From Sulfurovum sp. TSL1 (GTDB taxonomy: Bacteria; Campylobacterota; Campylobacteria; Campylobacterales; Sulfurovaceae): a stretch of DNA of 64,000 nt. Position 1 is the stretch's first letter; each line of letters opens with the position of its first letter. Below the pieces are notes generated by a model, which was given only the letters and a program-made list of their open reading frames with translations, searched no databases and was not told the origin of the DNA. Location of the stretch: positions 242,548-306,547 of the forward strand of contig NZ_BPFI01000002.1 of NCBI RefSeq assembly GCF_019972135.1, read 5' to 3'. Made by a program: the position numbers and the translations under genes. Of this stretch, positions 44,800-54,440 are shown piece after piece.

Positions 44800-44999
44800 T
44801 AAATGTATCAGTGAACGGTGAAGTAAAAGAGCTTGAAACAAATTTAAATGTCAGTCAGATGATAGAAGCACTTGAATATAAAGTCAAAGGTTTTGCTGTC
44901 GCTGTCAATACGACATTTGTTCCCATTGCCAAATATGATGAGACAATTATAAAAGAGGGAGATACCATAGATATTTTGGCTCCCGTACAAGGTGGATAA
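44796..44999 (+). CDS. thiS: Sulfur carrier protein ThiS
   Basis: A 67-residue ubiquitin-fold protein ending in the required Gly-Gly (APVQGG). As a thiocarboxylate it delivers sulfur to ThiG. It starts at ATG 44796, overlapping thiO. The adenylating enzyme ThiF is not in this window. Confidence 0.95.
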   Translation: MINVSVNGEVKELETNLNVSQMIEALEYKVKGFAVAVNTTFVPIAKYDETIIKEGDTIDILAPVQGG

Positions 45000-45000
45000 A

Positions 45001-45810
45001 ATGACCAAAAAGTTAGAAAGTAACAACACATGGCAGATAGGCGGAAAAACCTTAAGCAGCAGGCTGCTCATAGGCTCTGCACTCTATCCGAGTCCGGCAA
45101 ATATGGAAGATGCGATTAGGATTTCCGGTGCCCAGATCGTTACAGTCTCTTTGAGACGACAAGCAGCCGGTGAGGGAAGGGGTAATCCGTTTTGGGATAT
45201 TATCAAATCCTTAGGCATAGAGGTTCTGCCAAATACAGCAGGTTCACACTCTGCCAAAGAGGCGATCACTACGGCACAGATGGCTAGAGAGGTTTTTGGT
45301 ACGAACTGGGTAAAACTCGAAGTCATAGGCGACCAGTACAATCTGCAGCCGGACCCGTTTGAAACGGTAAAAGCGGCTGAAGTACTCATCAAAGAAGGAT
45401 TCGAAGTGTTTCCTTATACGACAGATGATCTGGTCGTTGCAAAACGTCTGGCAGATGTGGGTTGTAAGATCATTATGCCATGGGGATCGATGATAGGTTC
45501 AGGTAAAGGACTGATGAATCCGGACAACCTTACCGCTATTCGTAAGCAGTTCCCTGACCTACAGCTGGTTGTTGATGCTGGGATAGGAAAACCTTCCCAT
45601 GCAGCACAAGCGATGGAGCTAGGATATGATGGAGTATTGTTGAATTCGGCCATAGCCTTGGCACAGGACCCGGTAAAGATGGCGGATGCTTTTAGACTGG
45701 CTGTTGAGGCAGGACGTTTGGGGTATGAAGCAGGTGTGATGAAAGAGCGTGAGTTTGCTTCACCTTCTACTCCTACTGTCGGTACACCTTTTTGGCATCA
45801 GTTTAATTAA
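45001..45810 (+). CDS. thiG: Thiazole synthase ThiG
   Basis: A 269-residue TIM-barrel enzyme that joins deoxyxylulose phosphate, dehydroglycine and ThiS sulfur into the thiazole. Segments [45 protein letters not shown] and [29 protein letters not shown] are typical; the Lys in VKLEVIG forms the imine. I use ATG 45001, one base after the thiS stop; an upstream in-frame GTG at 44992 would overlap thiS. It ends the riboswitch-controlled operon. Confidence 0.95.
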   Translation: MTKKLESNNTWQIGGKTLSSRLLIGSALYPSPANMEDAIRISGAQIVTVSLRRQAAGEGRGNPFWDIIKSLGIEVLPNTAGSHSAKEAITTAQMAREVFGTNWVKLEVIGDQYNLQPDPFETVKAAEVLIKEGFEVFPYTTDDLVVAKRLADVGCKIIMPWGSMIGSGKGLMNPDNLTAIRKQFPDLQLVVDAGIGKPSHAAQAMELGYDGVLLNSAIALAQDPVKMADAFRLAVEAGRLGYEAGVMKEREFASPSTPTVGTPFWHQFN

Positions 45811-45873
45811 TATACGGCTTCTCAACGCTGGTTTAAGCATTATGATAGCTTATTTTCAGTATAAGTAGTCATC

Positions 45874-45972
45874 AATCTCTCGGGGTGCTAGATCTTTTAA
45901 GATCTAAGCTGAGATAGCTCAAATGCTTGACCCGTTGAACTTGAACTGGGTAATACCAGCGTAGGGAAGAGA
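45874..45972 (+). ncRNA. TPP riboswitch (TonB receptor leader)
   Basis: A second THI box: TCTCTCGGGGTGC at 45876, GCTGAGATAGC at 45908, GACCCGTTGAAC, and ACTGGGTAATACCAGCGTAGGGAAGAGAA ending at about 45973. TATAAG at 45860-45865 may be its -10 box. Downstream, TTCTCCC (46024-46030) can pair either with GGGAAGAGAA of the aptamer (two-base bulge) or, as TCCCTT, with AAGGGGA (46051-46057), the ribosome site of the receptor, so control is probably translational. Confidence 0.95.
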
Positions 45973-46062
45973 ATCGTATATAAACTACTTCGATACATCA
46001 TGTATCACTTTTTATCTACTTTTTCTCCCTTTTTTTCATATACATATTTTAAGGGGAATACA

Positions 46063-48177
46063 ATGAAAACAAACATTTTAACCGGTTCGATGATCGCAGC
46101 CTATGCATTATTGAACACACCTGCATTTGCAGAAGAGGTAACACTTGATCCGATTGTGGTAAGTGCTGATTTTAGGGAAGCGAAGCTATCAGAAACTGCT
46201 AATAGTGTTTCTGTTATAGGAGAAGAGGAAATATATGATAAATCATCTTCAGCTTTTGAAGAAGTAATAGGTAAAACACCAAATGTGAATTTTGCAAGTG
46301 GTGCATCAAGAGCGCATTATATTCAGATTCGTGGTATAGGAGAAAGAAGTCAGTTTGCAACTCCTGTTAATCCGTCTGTAGGTCTCAATATTGATGGGAT
46401 AGAATTTAGTCAAAGTGCTTTGGCTGTAACACTTTTTGATGTAAACCAAATAGAAGTTTTACGTGGACCACAGGGAACAACATTTGGAGCAACCGGTATG
46501 GCGGGAGTTATCAATATTCAAAGCAACGAACCAACAAAAGAGACTGAAGGTCATATAGAAGCCACTGTAGGAAATTACAACACTAAAGCATTTGGAGCTG
46601 CAGTAGGTGGTACATTAATTGAAGATACTCTACTTGGTAGAATCTCTGTGTATAAAAACACCAGTGATGGCTTTATGAAAAATTGGCATATAGATAGTGA
46701 AGGTAATCCAATAAGTCAAGATGATACAAATAACATAGATGAATTAACAGCTAAAGCAAAGTTACGTTGGTTTGCTTCTGATAATCATACAATAGATTTG
46801 AATTATATGCATCTTGATGTGGACAATGGTTATGATGCCTTTAGTCTTGATAACACAAGAACAACAAATTCAGACGAACAAGGAAAAGATACACAAAAAA
46901 CAGATGCTTTTTCTCTAAAATCGACCTATCAAGTGAATCCGAAGATGCATTTAGTCTCTAAGGTAAGCTATAGTAATTCAGACCTTGAGTATAGTTATGA
47001 TGAAGATTGGTCATATGTTGGACAGTTTGATGATACGTCGTATGGAGGATATAGTTGGTTCGACCAGTACCTTAGAGATCGTGAACAAACAGATTTAGAT
47101 GTCAGGTTAATTTCAGATGATGAGGGCCGTATTTTTAGTGGTTCAACTGATTGGACTATGGGAGTTTATGCTAAAAACTTTACAGAAGATTTAACTAGAA
47201 ATCGTCGAGAAGGTGATACGTATGTTCTATTTACCAATGAATATAAAACTAAAAATAGAGCGATTTATGGTCAACTAGATAGTATCTTAACACCAAAATT
47301 AACGTTAACAACAGGTCTTAGAGCTGAAAAATGGGAAGTAAGTTATTCTGATTCAGACGATGTTATTATTAATACGGATGAAAACTTATTTGGTGGAAAA
47401 ATAGGGTTACAATATCAGCAAGACAGTAGTCATTTGTATTACGTGAGTCTTTCTAAAGGATATAAGCCTGGTGGTGTGAATGCAGGTGATGTACCTTCCC
47501 CTGAGTATAAAGATTATCAAACTGAAACCCTGTGGAATATTGATGCAGGATTAAATGCAAATTACTTTGATAATGCGTTGATTAGCAGACTTAATTTCTT
47601 TTACGGAAAAAGAAAAGACCAACAAGTTAAAGTATATACATCGGACTTTCAGGACTTTACAGATTATTTAACGAATGCGGCAGAAGGTCACTATTATGGA
47701 TTGGAAGCTGAACTTGATTATTATCCTAATGATAACGTACATTTTTACGGGAGTCTTGGTTTGTTGAAATCAAAGTTTGATGAGTATGCAGAGTATGATG
47801 AGCAAGGTAACTTAGTTCCTTCATCCCTAGAAGGTAGAGCACCAGCACATGCACCAGAATATCAGTATAATATAGGGGTTGACTATAGATTTGTTGAGAA
47901 TTGGACATTCAAAGCCAATGCAGAAGGTAAAGGAAGTTATTATTTCTCAAATACACATAATGAGAAATCAACAGCATACACACTCTTTAACAGTAGCTTA
48001 GAGTATACACATGACAATTGGACAGCAACAGTATGGGTGAGAAATATAACAGATGAGGATTATTATGTAAGAGGTTTCCTATGGGAACAAGACCCTCGTG
48101 ATGATTATGCCTTAGAGCGTTTTACCCAATTTGGTGCCCCAAGAACAGTCGGTTTTACAGTAGCATATGATTTCTAA
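46063..48177 (+). CDS. TonB-dependent receptor, probably for thiamine
   Basis: A 704-residue outer-membrane receptor with a signal peptide (cleavage near PAFAEE), a TonB box (VTLDPIVVSA), a plug domain (NVNFASGASRAHYIQIRGIGERSQF, VEVLRGPQGT-like IEVLRGPQGTTFGATGMAGVINI) and a large beta-barrel ending in GFTVAYDF. ATG 46063 is preceded by AAGGGGA; an earlier in-frame ATG lacks a ribosome site and would begin ahead of the signal peptide. The TPP riboswitch and the thiBPQ genes behind it indicate uptake of thiamine or a phosphate or precursor. By eye it is more AT-rich than its neighbours. Confidence 0.88.
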   Translation: MKTNILTGSMIAAYALLNTPAFAEEVTLDPIVVSADFREAKLSETANSVSVIGEEEIYDKSSSAFEEVIGKTPNVNFASGASRAHYIQIRGIGERSQFATPVNPSVGLNIDGIEFSQSALAVTLFDVNQIEVLRGPQGTTFGATGMAGVINIQSNEPTKETEGHIEATVGNYNTKAFGAAVGGTLIEDTLLGRISVYKNTSDGFMKNWHIDSEGNPISQDDTNNIDELTAKAKLRWFASDNHTIDLNYMHLDVDNGYDAFSLDNTRTTNSDEQGKDTQKTDAFSLKSTYQVNPKMHLVSKVSYSNSDLEYSYDEDWSYVGQFDDTSYGGYSWFDQYLRDREQTDLDVRLISDDEGRIFSGSTDWTMGVYAKNFTEDLTRNRREGDTYVLFTNEYKTKNRAIYGQLDSILTPKLTLTTGLRAEKWEVSYSDSDDVIINTDENLFGGKIGLQYQQDSSHLYYVSLSKGYKPGGVNAGDVPSPEYKDYQTETLWNIDAGLNANYFDNALISRLNFFYGKRKDQQVKVYTSDFQDFTDYLTNAAEGHYYGLEAELDYYPNDNVHFYGSLGLLKSKFDEYAEYDEQGNLVPSSLEGRAPAHAPEYQYNIGVDYRFVENWTFKANAEGKGSYYFSNTHNEKSTAYTLFNSSLEYTHDNWTATVWVRNITDEDYYVRGFLWEQDPRDDYALERFTQFGAPRTVGFTVAYDF

Positions 48178-48195
48178 TCTATGCTATAATTCACG

Positions 48196-49200
48196 ATGTC
48201 TAAATTCATCCAAACTTTATTTTTAATACTACTTCTTAGTATCGCTTCATTTGGAAGCGATACACTACCCACTTTAACTATCTATACCTATGATGCTTTT
48301 GCTGTTTCCTGGGGTCCCGGACCCAAGATAAAAAAAGCTTTCGAACAAGAATATGAATGCAATGTAAAGTTTATGGGGCTGTCCAGCTCCATAGGCGCAT
48401 TAAGAAAAATTCAGCTTGAAGGTAAAAATACCAAGGCAGATATTTTACTCGGGTTAGATACCAACATCGCACAAGCTGCAAAAAAAACCGGGCTCTTTGC
48501 CAAACATGATCTGAATACTTCGAATTTAGACTTGCCTGTCCCATATACTGATGAGTATTTTGTACCGTATGATTACAGTTATGTTGCTTTTGTCTATGAT
48601 GAAAATAAGGTGAAAAACCCTCCAACATCATTTGAAGCACTTGCAGCCATGCCAGAAGATTTCAAGATCGTCATCCAGGATCCCCGTTCATCCACACCCG
48701 GGCTTAGTTTGCTTTTATGGGTCAAGGAGGTCTATAAAGAGAAAGCAGGTGCGTATTGGAAAAAACTTTCTCCCCATATATTGACCATCACGAAAGGCTG
48801 GTCTGAGTCTTATGGCCTGTTTTTAAAAGGTGAGGCAGATATGGTCCTGTCTTATACGACTTCACCTGCCTATCACATCATAGAAGAGAACAGAACAAAC
48901 TTTAAAAGTGCACGCTTCGATGAAGGGCATTATGGACAGATAGAAGTGGCTGCTATGCTCAAATCTTCCAAACATAAAGAACTGGCAAAAAATTTTTTAC
49001 ATTTCTTGCATAGTGAAACATTTGCAGAGATCATTCCTACAGCAAACTGGGCCTACCCTGTTGTAAAAACAAAACAGGGGTTACCTGAAGTATTTGAAAC
49101 ACTGACGCAGCCATCCAAAATGATCTTACTTGATGGTAAAACAGTGGAATTACATAGAAAAGAAATCATCAACGAATGGCTTCACTCATTGGAAAGATAA
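48196..49200 (+). CDS. thiB: Thiamine ABC transporter substrate-binding protein
   Basis: A 334-residue periplasmic binding protein with a signal peptide (MSKFIQTLFLILLLSIASFGSD) and an iron/thiamine-type binding fold: LTIYTYDAFAVSWGPGPKIKKAFEQEY and VQDPRSSTPGLSLLLW-like segments are typical of TbpA/ThiB. The downstream permease gene starts 2 bases after the stop. With ThiP and ThiQ it takes thiamine, TMP or TPP from the periplasm. Confidence 0.92.
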   Translation: MSKFIQTLFLILLLSIASFGSDTLPTLTIYTYDAFAVSWGPGPKIKKAFEQEYECNVKFMGLSSSIGALRKIQLEGKNTKADILLGLDTNIAQAAKKTGLFAKHDLNTSNLDLPVPYTDEYFVPYDYSYVAFVYDENKVKNPPTSFEALAAMPEDFKIVIQDPRSSTPGLSLLLWVKEVYKEKAGAYWKKLSPHILTITKGWSESYGLFLKGEADMVLSYTTSPAYHIIEENRTNFKSARFDEGHYGQIEVAAMLKSSKHKELAKNFLHFLHSETFAEIIPTANWAYPVVKTKQGLPEVFETLTQPSKMILLDGKTVELHRKEIINEWLHSLER

Positions 49201-49202
49201 AG

Positions 49203-50834
49203 ATGTTACAAGAGGTAAAAAGATTGCAATATTCGCTGCTTCCGGGAGGGTTCGTCTCTCTCTTATTGCTGGGGTTCGCTTTTGTATTGTTCTTTATACT
49301 TTTTTTCTCACAAGAGGATGCATCTGTAGCACAACTTGACAGTAGAGTCTTTTCACTTTTAAAATTTACACTCTACCAAGCCTTTTTATCGACACTTTTA
49401 TCGGTGTTGGTAGGTTTGGTTTTGGCCTGGAGTCTGGCACACCAGTCAAACTTTAAAGGGCGTTCTTTACTGGTGGCACTCTTCTCCTCCTCTTTGGTCT
49501 TACCGACGCTTATCGTTGTCTTTGGACTGATATCTGTACTTGGACGTAATGGATGGGTCAACCAATTGAACCTTTATCTTTTTGATCACTCTTTTGGTTC
49601 TTACCTTTATGGATTAACCGGAATCCTGGTCGCTCATGTCTATCTGAATGCTTCTTTTGCTTCACGATCTTTACTGCACGTTTTTGAGTCTATCCCCAAA
49701 GAGAAGTACAAACTTGCAAAAAGTTTGAACTTTACAACGTTTCAACGCTTTATATATGTGGAGTGGCCGGCTTTAAGAACAACACTCTTAAGCATCGCAT
49801 CGACCATATTTCTTTTGTGCTTTACCTCATTTGCCATCGTTCTTGTTCTTGGTGGTTCGCCAGCCTATAATACTTTGGAAGTGGCTATCTATGAGGCAGT
49901 GAAACTTGAATTTGATATTGGAATGGCCTTGAAACTCGCATTGATACAACTTGCAGTGACTACGTTGCTGGTACTCTTTTCTGCGAACTTCAGAACTAGC
50001 GTTGGCAATGTAAGAACAAGCACACTTTCTATACCCTGGTCTGAGTCAAAACATGTCAAACGATTTCAGGTAACCATGATCGGTCTGTTTTCCCTGTTTT
50101 TTATCTTACCTCTACTTGCTATCATCGTTGATGGGATAGGTGCAAAATTTACAAGGATACTTACAGCACCTCTTTTTATCAAATCTTTTTTTACCAGTAT
50201 GGGGCTTGCAACAGTTTCAAGTATATTGACCGTCCTCTTTGCACTCTTTTTAAGTGATACAAAGAGAAATTTCACCCTGAAACATCGTTTGCCGAATAAC
50301 ATTTTCTCAAAAATACTGAATACGATCATTTCCTTTTCAGGGAACCTCTATCTTGCTGTTCCGTCATTGATCATGGGACTCGGATTTTTCCTTTTGTCCC
50401 AAACGTATGAAGCGCCTATGGCAGTATGGTCGACGATAGCACTTCTCACGGCAAATGTGCTCATGTCATTGCCTTTTGCCTTGGCCATTTTAGCGCCTGT
50501 GATGCAAAAGACAGGACAGAGGTATGACAAACTTGTCTTTTCGTTGAACTTGAGTCCATGGCAAAGGTGGGTCTATTGTGAATACCCGTACTTGAAGTCA
50601 TCTATCGGCTATGTGCTTGCCCTGTCTTTTTGTTTTTCATTAGGGGATTTAGGTATCATTGCATTGTTTGGATCCGATGATTTTTTAACCTTGCCCTGGT
50701 ATTTGTATCAGCTTATGGGATCTTACCGAACCAGTGATGCTGCCGGAGTTGCTTTGATACTCTTGGCTATCACTTTATGTGTATTTATTTTATTGCCAAG
50801 ACTATTTAGGAGCAGCATTGCTAAAGATAACTGA
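49203..50834 (+). CDS. thiP: Thiamine ABC transporter permease
   Basis: A 543-residue permease with about twelve helices in two similar halves, each with the inner-membrane EAA-like loop (for example KYKLAKSLNFTTFQRFIYVEWP and RYDKLVFSLNLSPWQRWVYCEYP). This tandem layout is typical of ThiP. I use ATG 49203 after GGAAAG; an in-frame upstream start at 49176 would overlap thiB by 25 bases. Confidence 0.91.
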   Translation: MLQEVKRLQYSLLPGGFVSLLLLGFAFVLFFILFFSQEDASVAQLDSRVFSLLKFTLYQAFLSTLLSVLVGLVLAWSLAHQSNFKGRSLLVALFSSSLVLPTLIVVFGLISVLGRNGWVNQLNLYLFDHSFGSYLYGLTGILVAHVYLNASFASRSLLHVFESIPKEKYKLAKSLNFTTFQRFIYVEWPALRTTLLSIASTIFLLCFTSFAIVLVLGGSPAYNTLEVAIYEAVKLEFDIGMALKLALIQLAVTTLLVLFSANFRTSVGNVRTSTLSIPWSESKHVKRFQVTMIGLFSLFFILPLLAIIVDGIGAKFTRILTAPLFIKSFFTSMGLATVSSILTVLFALFLSDTKRNFTLKHRLPNNIFSKILNTIISFSGNLYLAVPSLIMGLGFFLLSQTYEAPMAVWSTIALLTANVLMSLPFALAILAPVMQKTGQRYDKLVFSLNLSPWQRWVYCEYPYLKSSIGYVLALSFCFSLGDLGIIALFGSDDFLTLPWYLYQLMGSYRTSDAAGVALILLAITLCVFILLPRLFRSSIAKDN

Positions 50835-51459
50835 TGTAAAGTACCAGCATAAAAATGCTGATGATACCTATGAATATTCTATGACTGTGAAGTCTAAGGA
50901 GATCGTAGCGATACTGGGACAAAGCGGAAGCGGAAAATCCACGTTTCTTGACCTTTTGGCAGGATTTCTGCCTGCAAAAAGCGGTAGTATCAAGCTGGAT
51001 GACAATGAGTTGATAGATAAAACTGTTGAGAAAAGACCTATCAGCATTTTATTTCAAAATGATAATCTGTTCGAGCACCTGTCGGTACAAAAGAATATAC
51101 TTTTAGGCATAAGTAAAACACTGAAAAGCACTCCTGAAGCGTTGTCAAAGGTAAAAACGATACTCAAAGAAGTAGGGCTTGAAAAGTATGAACAGACTTT
51201 AGTGTCATCACTCTCAGGTGGACAACAGCAGCGTGTTGCATTGGCACGGGTATTGTTACGACGTGAACCTGTATTACTTCTGGATGAACCTTTTACAGGA
51301 TTGGATAAGGATACAAGAAGTGCGATGCTTGATCTGGTCAAAAAGATCACTATTGAAAATAATTTACACACGCTTATGGTCACGCATGAGATAGAGGATT
51401 GTGAACGTATTGCCGACAGAGTGTATAAAGTAGAGAATCAAAAGCTTGTGGAACAATGA
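50818..51459 (+). CDS. thiQ: Thiamine ABC transporter ATP-binding protein
   Basis: A 213-residue ABC ATPase with Walker A GQSGSGKST, Q loop LFQNDNLFEH, signature LSGGQQQR, Walker B VLLLDEPFTGLD and switch His in VTHE. TTG at 50818 is the most likely start, with TTAGGAG just upstream; the overlap with thiP is 17 bases. It powers uptake together with ThiB and ThiP. Confidence 0.92.
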   Translation: MLKITDVKYQHKNADDTYEYSMTVKSKEIVAILGQSGSGKSTFLDLLAGFLPAKSGSIKLDDNELIDKTVEKRPISILFQNDNLFEHLSVQKNILLGISKTLKSTPEALSKVKTILKEVGLEKYEQTLVSSLSGGQQQRVALARVLLRREPVLLLDEPFTGLDKDTRSAMLDLVKKITIENNLHTLMVTHEIEDCERIADRVYKVENQKLVEQ

Positions 51460-52175
51460 TAGATCAACTCAAACAATACGCACTTTTTGAAAACAGAACG
51501 ATAGATTCATTTGAACGGATGGAAGTGCAGGGCTACTGTAATGAAAACTATGTGATTTACAGCGAAGAAAAAAAATATATTTTACGCAAGTTCATTCGAA
51601 CAGATGTGGACAGAAAACTTGAATTTGAAATACAAAAATTGGCATTTGAAAAAGGTATCGCATCAGAGCCTTTACTTTTGGATGAAGAGAATGCATTGGC
51701 AGTCTCAGCATACGTAGAGGGTATACATAAAGAGAGTTTAGGAAAATATGATCTGCATCAGTTTGCAGAAGTCTTGAAAAAAGTCCATACTTTGGCAGTA
51801 GAAAGGGACCCTCTACAGTTAGAACCATTGCTAGAGACAAGATCAAAAGCTGTAGAGGATGCATTTGAAACCCTAAAGAATTTTCCCTCTGAATGGGTCT
51901 TGTGTCACAATGACCTCAATCCTCGTAATGTACTCTTTTCAAAAACCATCCAATTGATAGACTGGGAAGATGCCGCGGTCAATGACAGGTATTTTGATCT
52001 GGCATCGGTATGTGTTGAATTTAACCTGGATCAGGAAAATGAAGCCTATTTCTTACGACGTTATTTCTCTGAAGAAAATGAGATCAATGATCAAAAGCTC
52101 AAGGCGTTTAAGATCATTTATAAAGCCCTATGCATACAATGGTTTGAAAAGTTAGAGCGTCAAAGATCACTTTAG
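51456..52175 (+). CDS. Thiamine-kinase-like phosphotransferase
   Basis: A 239-residue protein of the aminoglycoside phosphotransferase/choline kinase fold: the Brenner motif reads CHNDLNPRNVLF and the metal site LIDWEDAAVNDRYFDLASV. It overlaps thiQ by 4 bases and ends the receptor-transporter operon, so it probably phosphorylates imported thiamine or its precursor (a ThiK-like role). Choline/ethanolamine kinase is an alternative. Confidence 0.82.
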   Translation: MIDQLKQYALFENRTIDSFERMEVQGYCNENYVIYSEEKKYILRKFIRTDVDRKLEFEIQKLAFEKGIASEPLLLDEENALAVSAYVEGIHKESLGKYDLHQFAEVLKKVHTLAVERDPLQLEPLLETRSKAVEDAFETLKNFPSEWVLCHNDLNPRNVLFSKTIQLIDWEDAAVNDRYFDLASVCVEFNLDQENEAYFLRRYFSEENEINDQKLKAFKIIYKALCIQWFEKLERQRSL

Positions 52176-52612
52176 CAGCTTCCTCCTCCGCATGGCGACT
52201 GACCTGTAGCAAAAAACCGGGCAGTCACGGTATCCATCGTTGAGATATGGTTTTGAAGCCAGGCAGGTAATGTCTCTATAAAATAGATCTTGAGTACCTT
52301 GATATCTCTATGCTGCTGCCAGTGGGAAAATAGATCGCGCATCTCCTGTAGTGCCCTGTCATGTTCCCCTTTATGTGCAAGGTAAGGAGGGAAATGCATC
52401 TCTTGCATTTTGATCTCTTCATTTTGAAAATGATTTACTGTATGATCTATCCATTGCGTAAAGAGGTCATCTATAGCTGCAGCACTTTTTTCACTTCCGT
52501 CATACGCTAAAATATGTTCAAAAATGTTGTTAATGATATCCACATCTTCTTTGTGGACTTCGTTCATAAAGTCCATATCTACTTGAGGTACTTGATTCTG
52601 ATCGATGAGCAT
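52172..52612 (-). CDS. Bacteriohemerythrin-like protein
   Basis: A 146-residue four-helix bundle with hemerythrin-type iron ligands: His in EVHKEDVDIINN, HTVNHFQNEEIKM, the HxxxH pair in HKGEHDR and His in WLQNHISTMD. It would bind oxygen or store iron in the cytoplasm, common in microaerophiles. The C-terminal tail CGGGSC is unusual and may bind metal or form a disulfide. Its stop overlaps that of the opposite-strand kinase-like gene by 4 bases. Confidence 0.85.
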   Translation of the reverse strand: MLIDQNQVPQVDMDFMNEVHKEDVDIINNIFEHILAYDGSEKSAAAIDDLFTQWIDHTVNHFQNEEIKMQEMHFPPYLAHKGEHDRALQEMRDLFSHWQQHRDIKVLKIYFIETLPAWLQNHISTMDTVTARFFATGQSPCGGGSC

Positions 52613-52630
52613 AGATTTCTCCTTGAATTG

Positions 52631-54439
52631 TTATTCTACCGTCACTGATTTAGCCAGGTTTCTTGGCATATCTACATCATTTCCGAGTCTTACAGAAATT
52701 TCAAGTGCAAGCAGTTGTGTGACGACCATCATTTCAAAAAACTCTAACATCGGATGGGAATCATAGGTTGTTTGTATGAAGTCATCCGCAAGGTCAAAAG
52801 GTTCTGGAGAGATGGCACAGATCGTCGCATCTCTGGCACTGAGCTCCTCTACATTGGATTTGATCTTCTCATAGTGCATGGTCTTTGGCATGAGTGCAAC
52901 GGTAAAAAGTTCACTGTCAGCCAGTGCGATAGGCCCATGTTTCATCTCGCCTGCAGGATACCCTTCTGCATGCATATAGCTTATCTCTTTGAGTTTCAAT
53001 GCACCTTCGAGTGCAAGAGGGAAGAAGATATCTCTCCCGATGAAGAAGAAGCCGTGCCCGTGCAAATAACGCTTAGAGAGTCTAGTGAGTTTGGCATGCA
53101 GGGTATCCGTGACGATCAATGCTTTCGGGGTCTGCAGCATAGCCGTGATCTCACTTTTGAGTATCTCTTTTGAAACCGTGCTTTTTTGCTGTCCCACGTA
53201 AAGCGCCAGTATCCACAGTACCATGGTCTGTGTTGCAAATGCTTTGGTACTTGCAACTCCTTTTTCTATACCGGCTCTTGTTAAGATGGCAGTGTCACTT
53301 TCACGAACGATGGATGAGTTATCTACATTACAGACACTTAGGCTTTTCAGACCTGCCCGCTTTGCCATTTTGAGGGCTTCGAGTGTATCTGCAGTCTCAC
53401 CGCTTTGAGAGATGGTAATGAAGAGTGTATCTTTTGTCAGTAGAGGTTCTTTATATCTAAATTCAGAAGCGATCTCTACATCACACCTTACTTTGGCGAT
53501 ACGTTCAAAAAGATAGGCTGAAGCCAGGGCAGAGTGGTAGCTGGTTCCGCAGGCGCAGATCTTAATCGCCGAGATCCCTTCGAAGAAGGTTTCATCGAGC
53601 TCATCAAAAGCAATGCTCTCATCAAGCACACGGCCCATCATCGTTTCACTCATCACACGACTCTGTTCATAGATCTCTTTTTCCATGAAGAAACGGTATC
53701 CGTCTTTTTGGGCAAGTATCTTATCAGCGCTCAGTGCCTGTGTGGTGAAACTCGTACTTCCATCTTTGTCAAAAAGATGTACCTTTCCATTCTGGACATA
53801 CCCATACTCACCATCTTCAAGATAATACACCTCTTTTGCCTTACCTATCACGGGAGTGTCAGAAGAAGCAAAATAGATCTCCTCATCATCAAATCCTATC
53901 AGCATAGGAGAACCGTTCTTGGCAAAGAAAATAGTATCAGGGGCTGCCTTGGTGATAAGCAGTGTTGCATAGGCACCTTCCAGTCTTTTGATCGTTTTTT
54001 CAAAGGCAGAAAAAGCTTCATTGCTTGTATTATAATATTTTTCAAAAAGATGTACGATCGTCTCTGTATCGGTTTGACTGCGAAATTTTACGCCTTCACT
54101 CTGCAGCTCATTTTTAAGCTCTTGATAATTTTCGATGATCCCATTATGTACCACATAAGAGTATGCACCTAAATGTGGGTGTGCATTGAGTTCTGTTGGT
54201 TTACCGTGGGTTGCCCATCTGGTATGACCTATAGAGATACCAAAACCTTCGCTTTCATACTTTTTGGTCTTTTCGCGTAGATTGTCCAATTTACCTATGG
54301 CTTTATACTCAGAAAGTTTATCCCCTTCAATGACAGCGATACCTGCAGAGTCGTATCCCCTGTATTCAAGTTCCTGTAAGCCTTCAAGCAAGATCTCTTT
54401 TTTTTCTTTTGGTCCTATATATCCAACGATTCCACACAT
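52631..54439 (-). CDS. glmS: Glutamine-fructose-6-phosphate aminotransferase (isomerizing)
   Basis: A 602-residue enzyme making glucosamine-6-phosphate. The N-terminal glutaminase starts with the nucleophile Cys in MCGIVGYIG, followed by HTRWATHGKP; two SIS domains (ACGTSYHSALASAYLFE, TISQSGETADTLEALKMAK, and LEGALKLKEISYMHAEGYPAGEMKHGPIAL) bind the sugar. The C-terminus ends in RNLAKSVTVE. It is downstream of glnD by one base. Confidence 0.97.
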   Translation of the reverse strand: MCGIVGYIGPKEKKEILLEGLQELEYRGYDSAGIAVIEGDKLSEYKAIGKLDNLREKTKKYESEGFGISIGHTRWATHGKPTELNAHPHLGAYSYVVHNGIIENYQELKNELQSEGVKFRSQTDTETIVHLFEKYYNTSNEAFSAFEKTIKRLEGAYATLLITKAAPDTIFFAKNGSPMLIGFDDEEIYFASSDTPVIGKAKEVYYLEDGEYGYVQNGKVHLFDKDGSTSFTTQALSADKILAQKDGYRFFMEKEIYEQSRVMSETMMGRVLDESIAFDELDETFFEGISAIKICACGTSYHSALASAYLFERIAKVRCDVEIASEFRYKEPLLTKDTLFITISQSGETADTLEALKMAKRAGLKSLSVCNVDNSSIVRESDTAILTRAGIEKGVASTKAFATQTMVLWILALYVGQQKSTVSKEILKSEITAMLQTPKALIVTDTLHAKLTRLSKRYLHGHGFFFIGRDIFFPLALEGALKLKEISYMHAEGYPAGEMKHGPIALADSELFTVALMPKTMHYEKIKSNVEELSARDATICAISPEPFDLADDFIQTTYDSHPMLEFFEMMVVTQLLALEISVRLGNDVDMPRNLAKSVTVE

Positions 54440-54440
54440 C

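Noticed and set aside
53534..54172. 212-codon plus-strand frame opposite glmS
   Set aside because: Overlaps the conserved glutaminase and SIS domains of glmS; no ribosome site or family.
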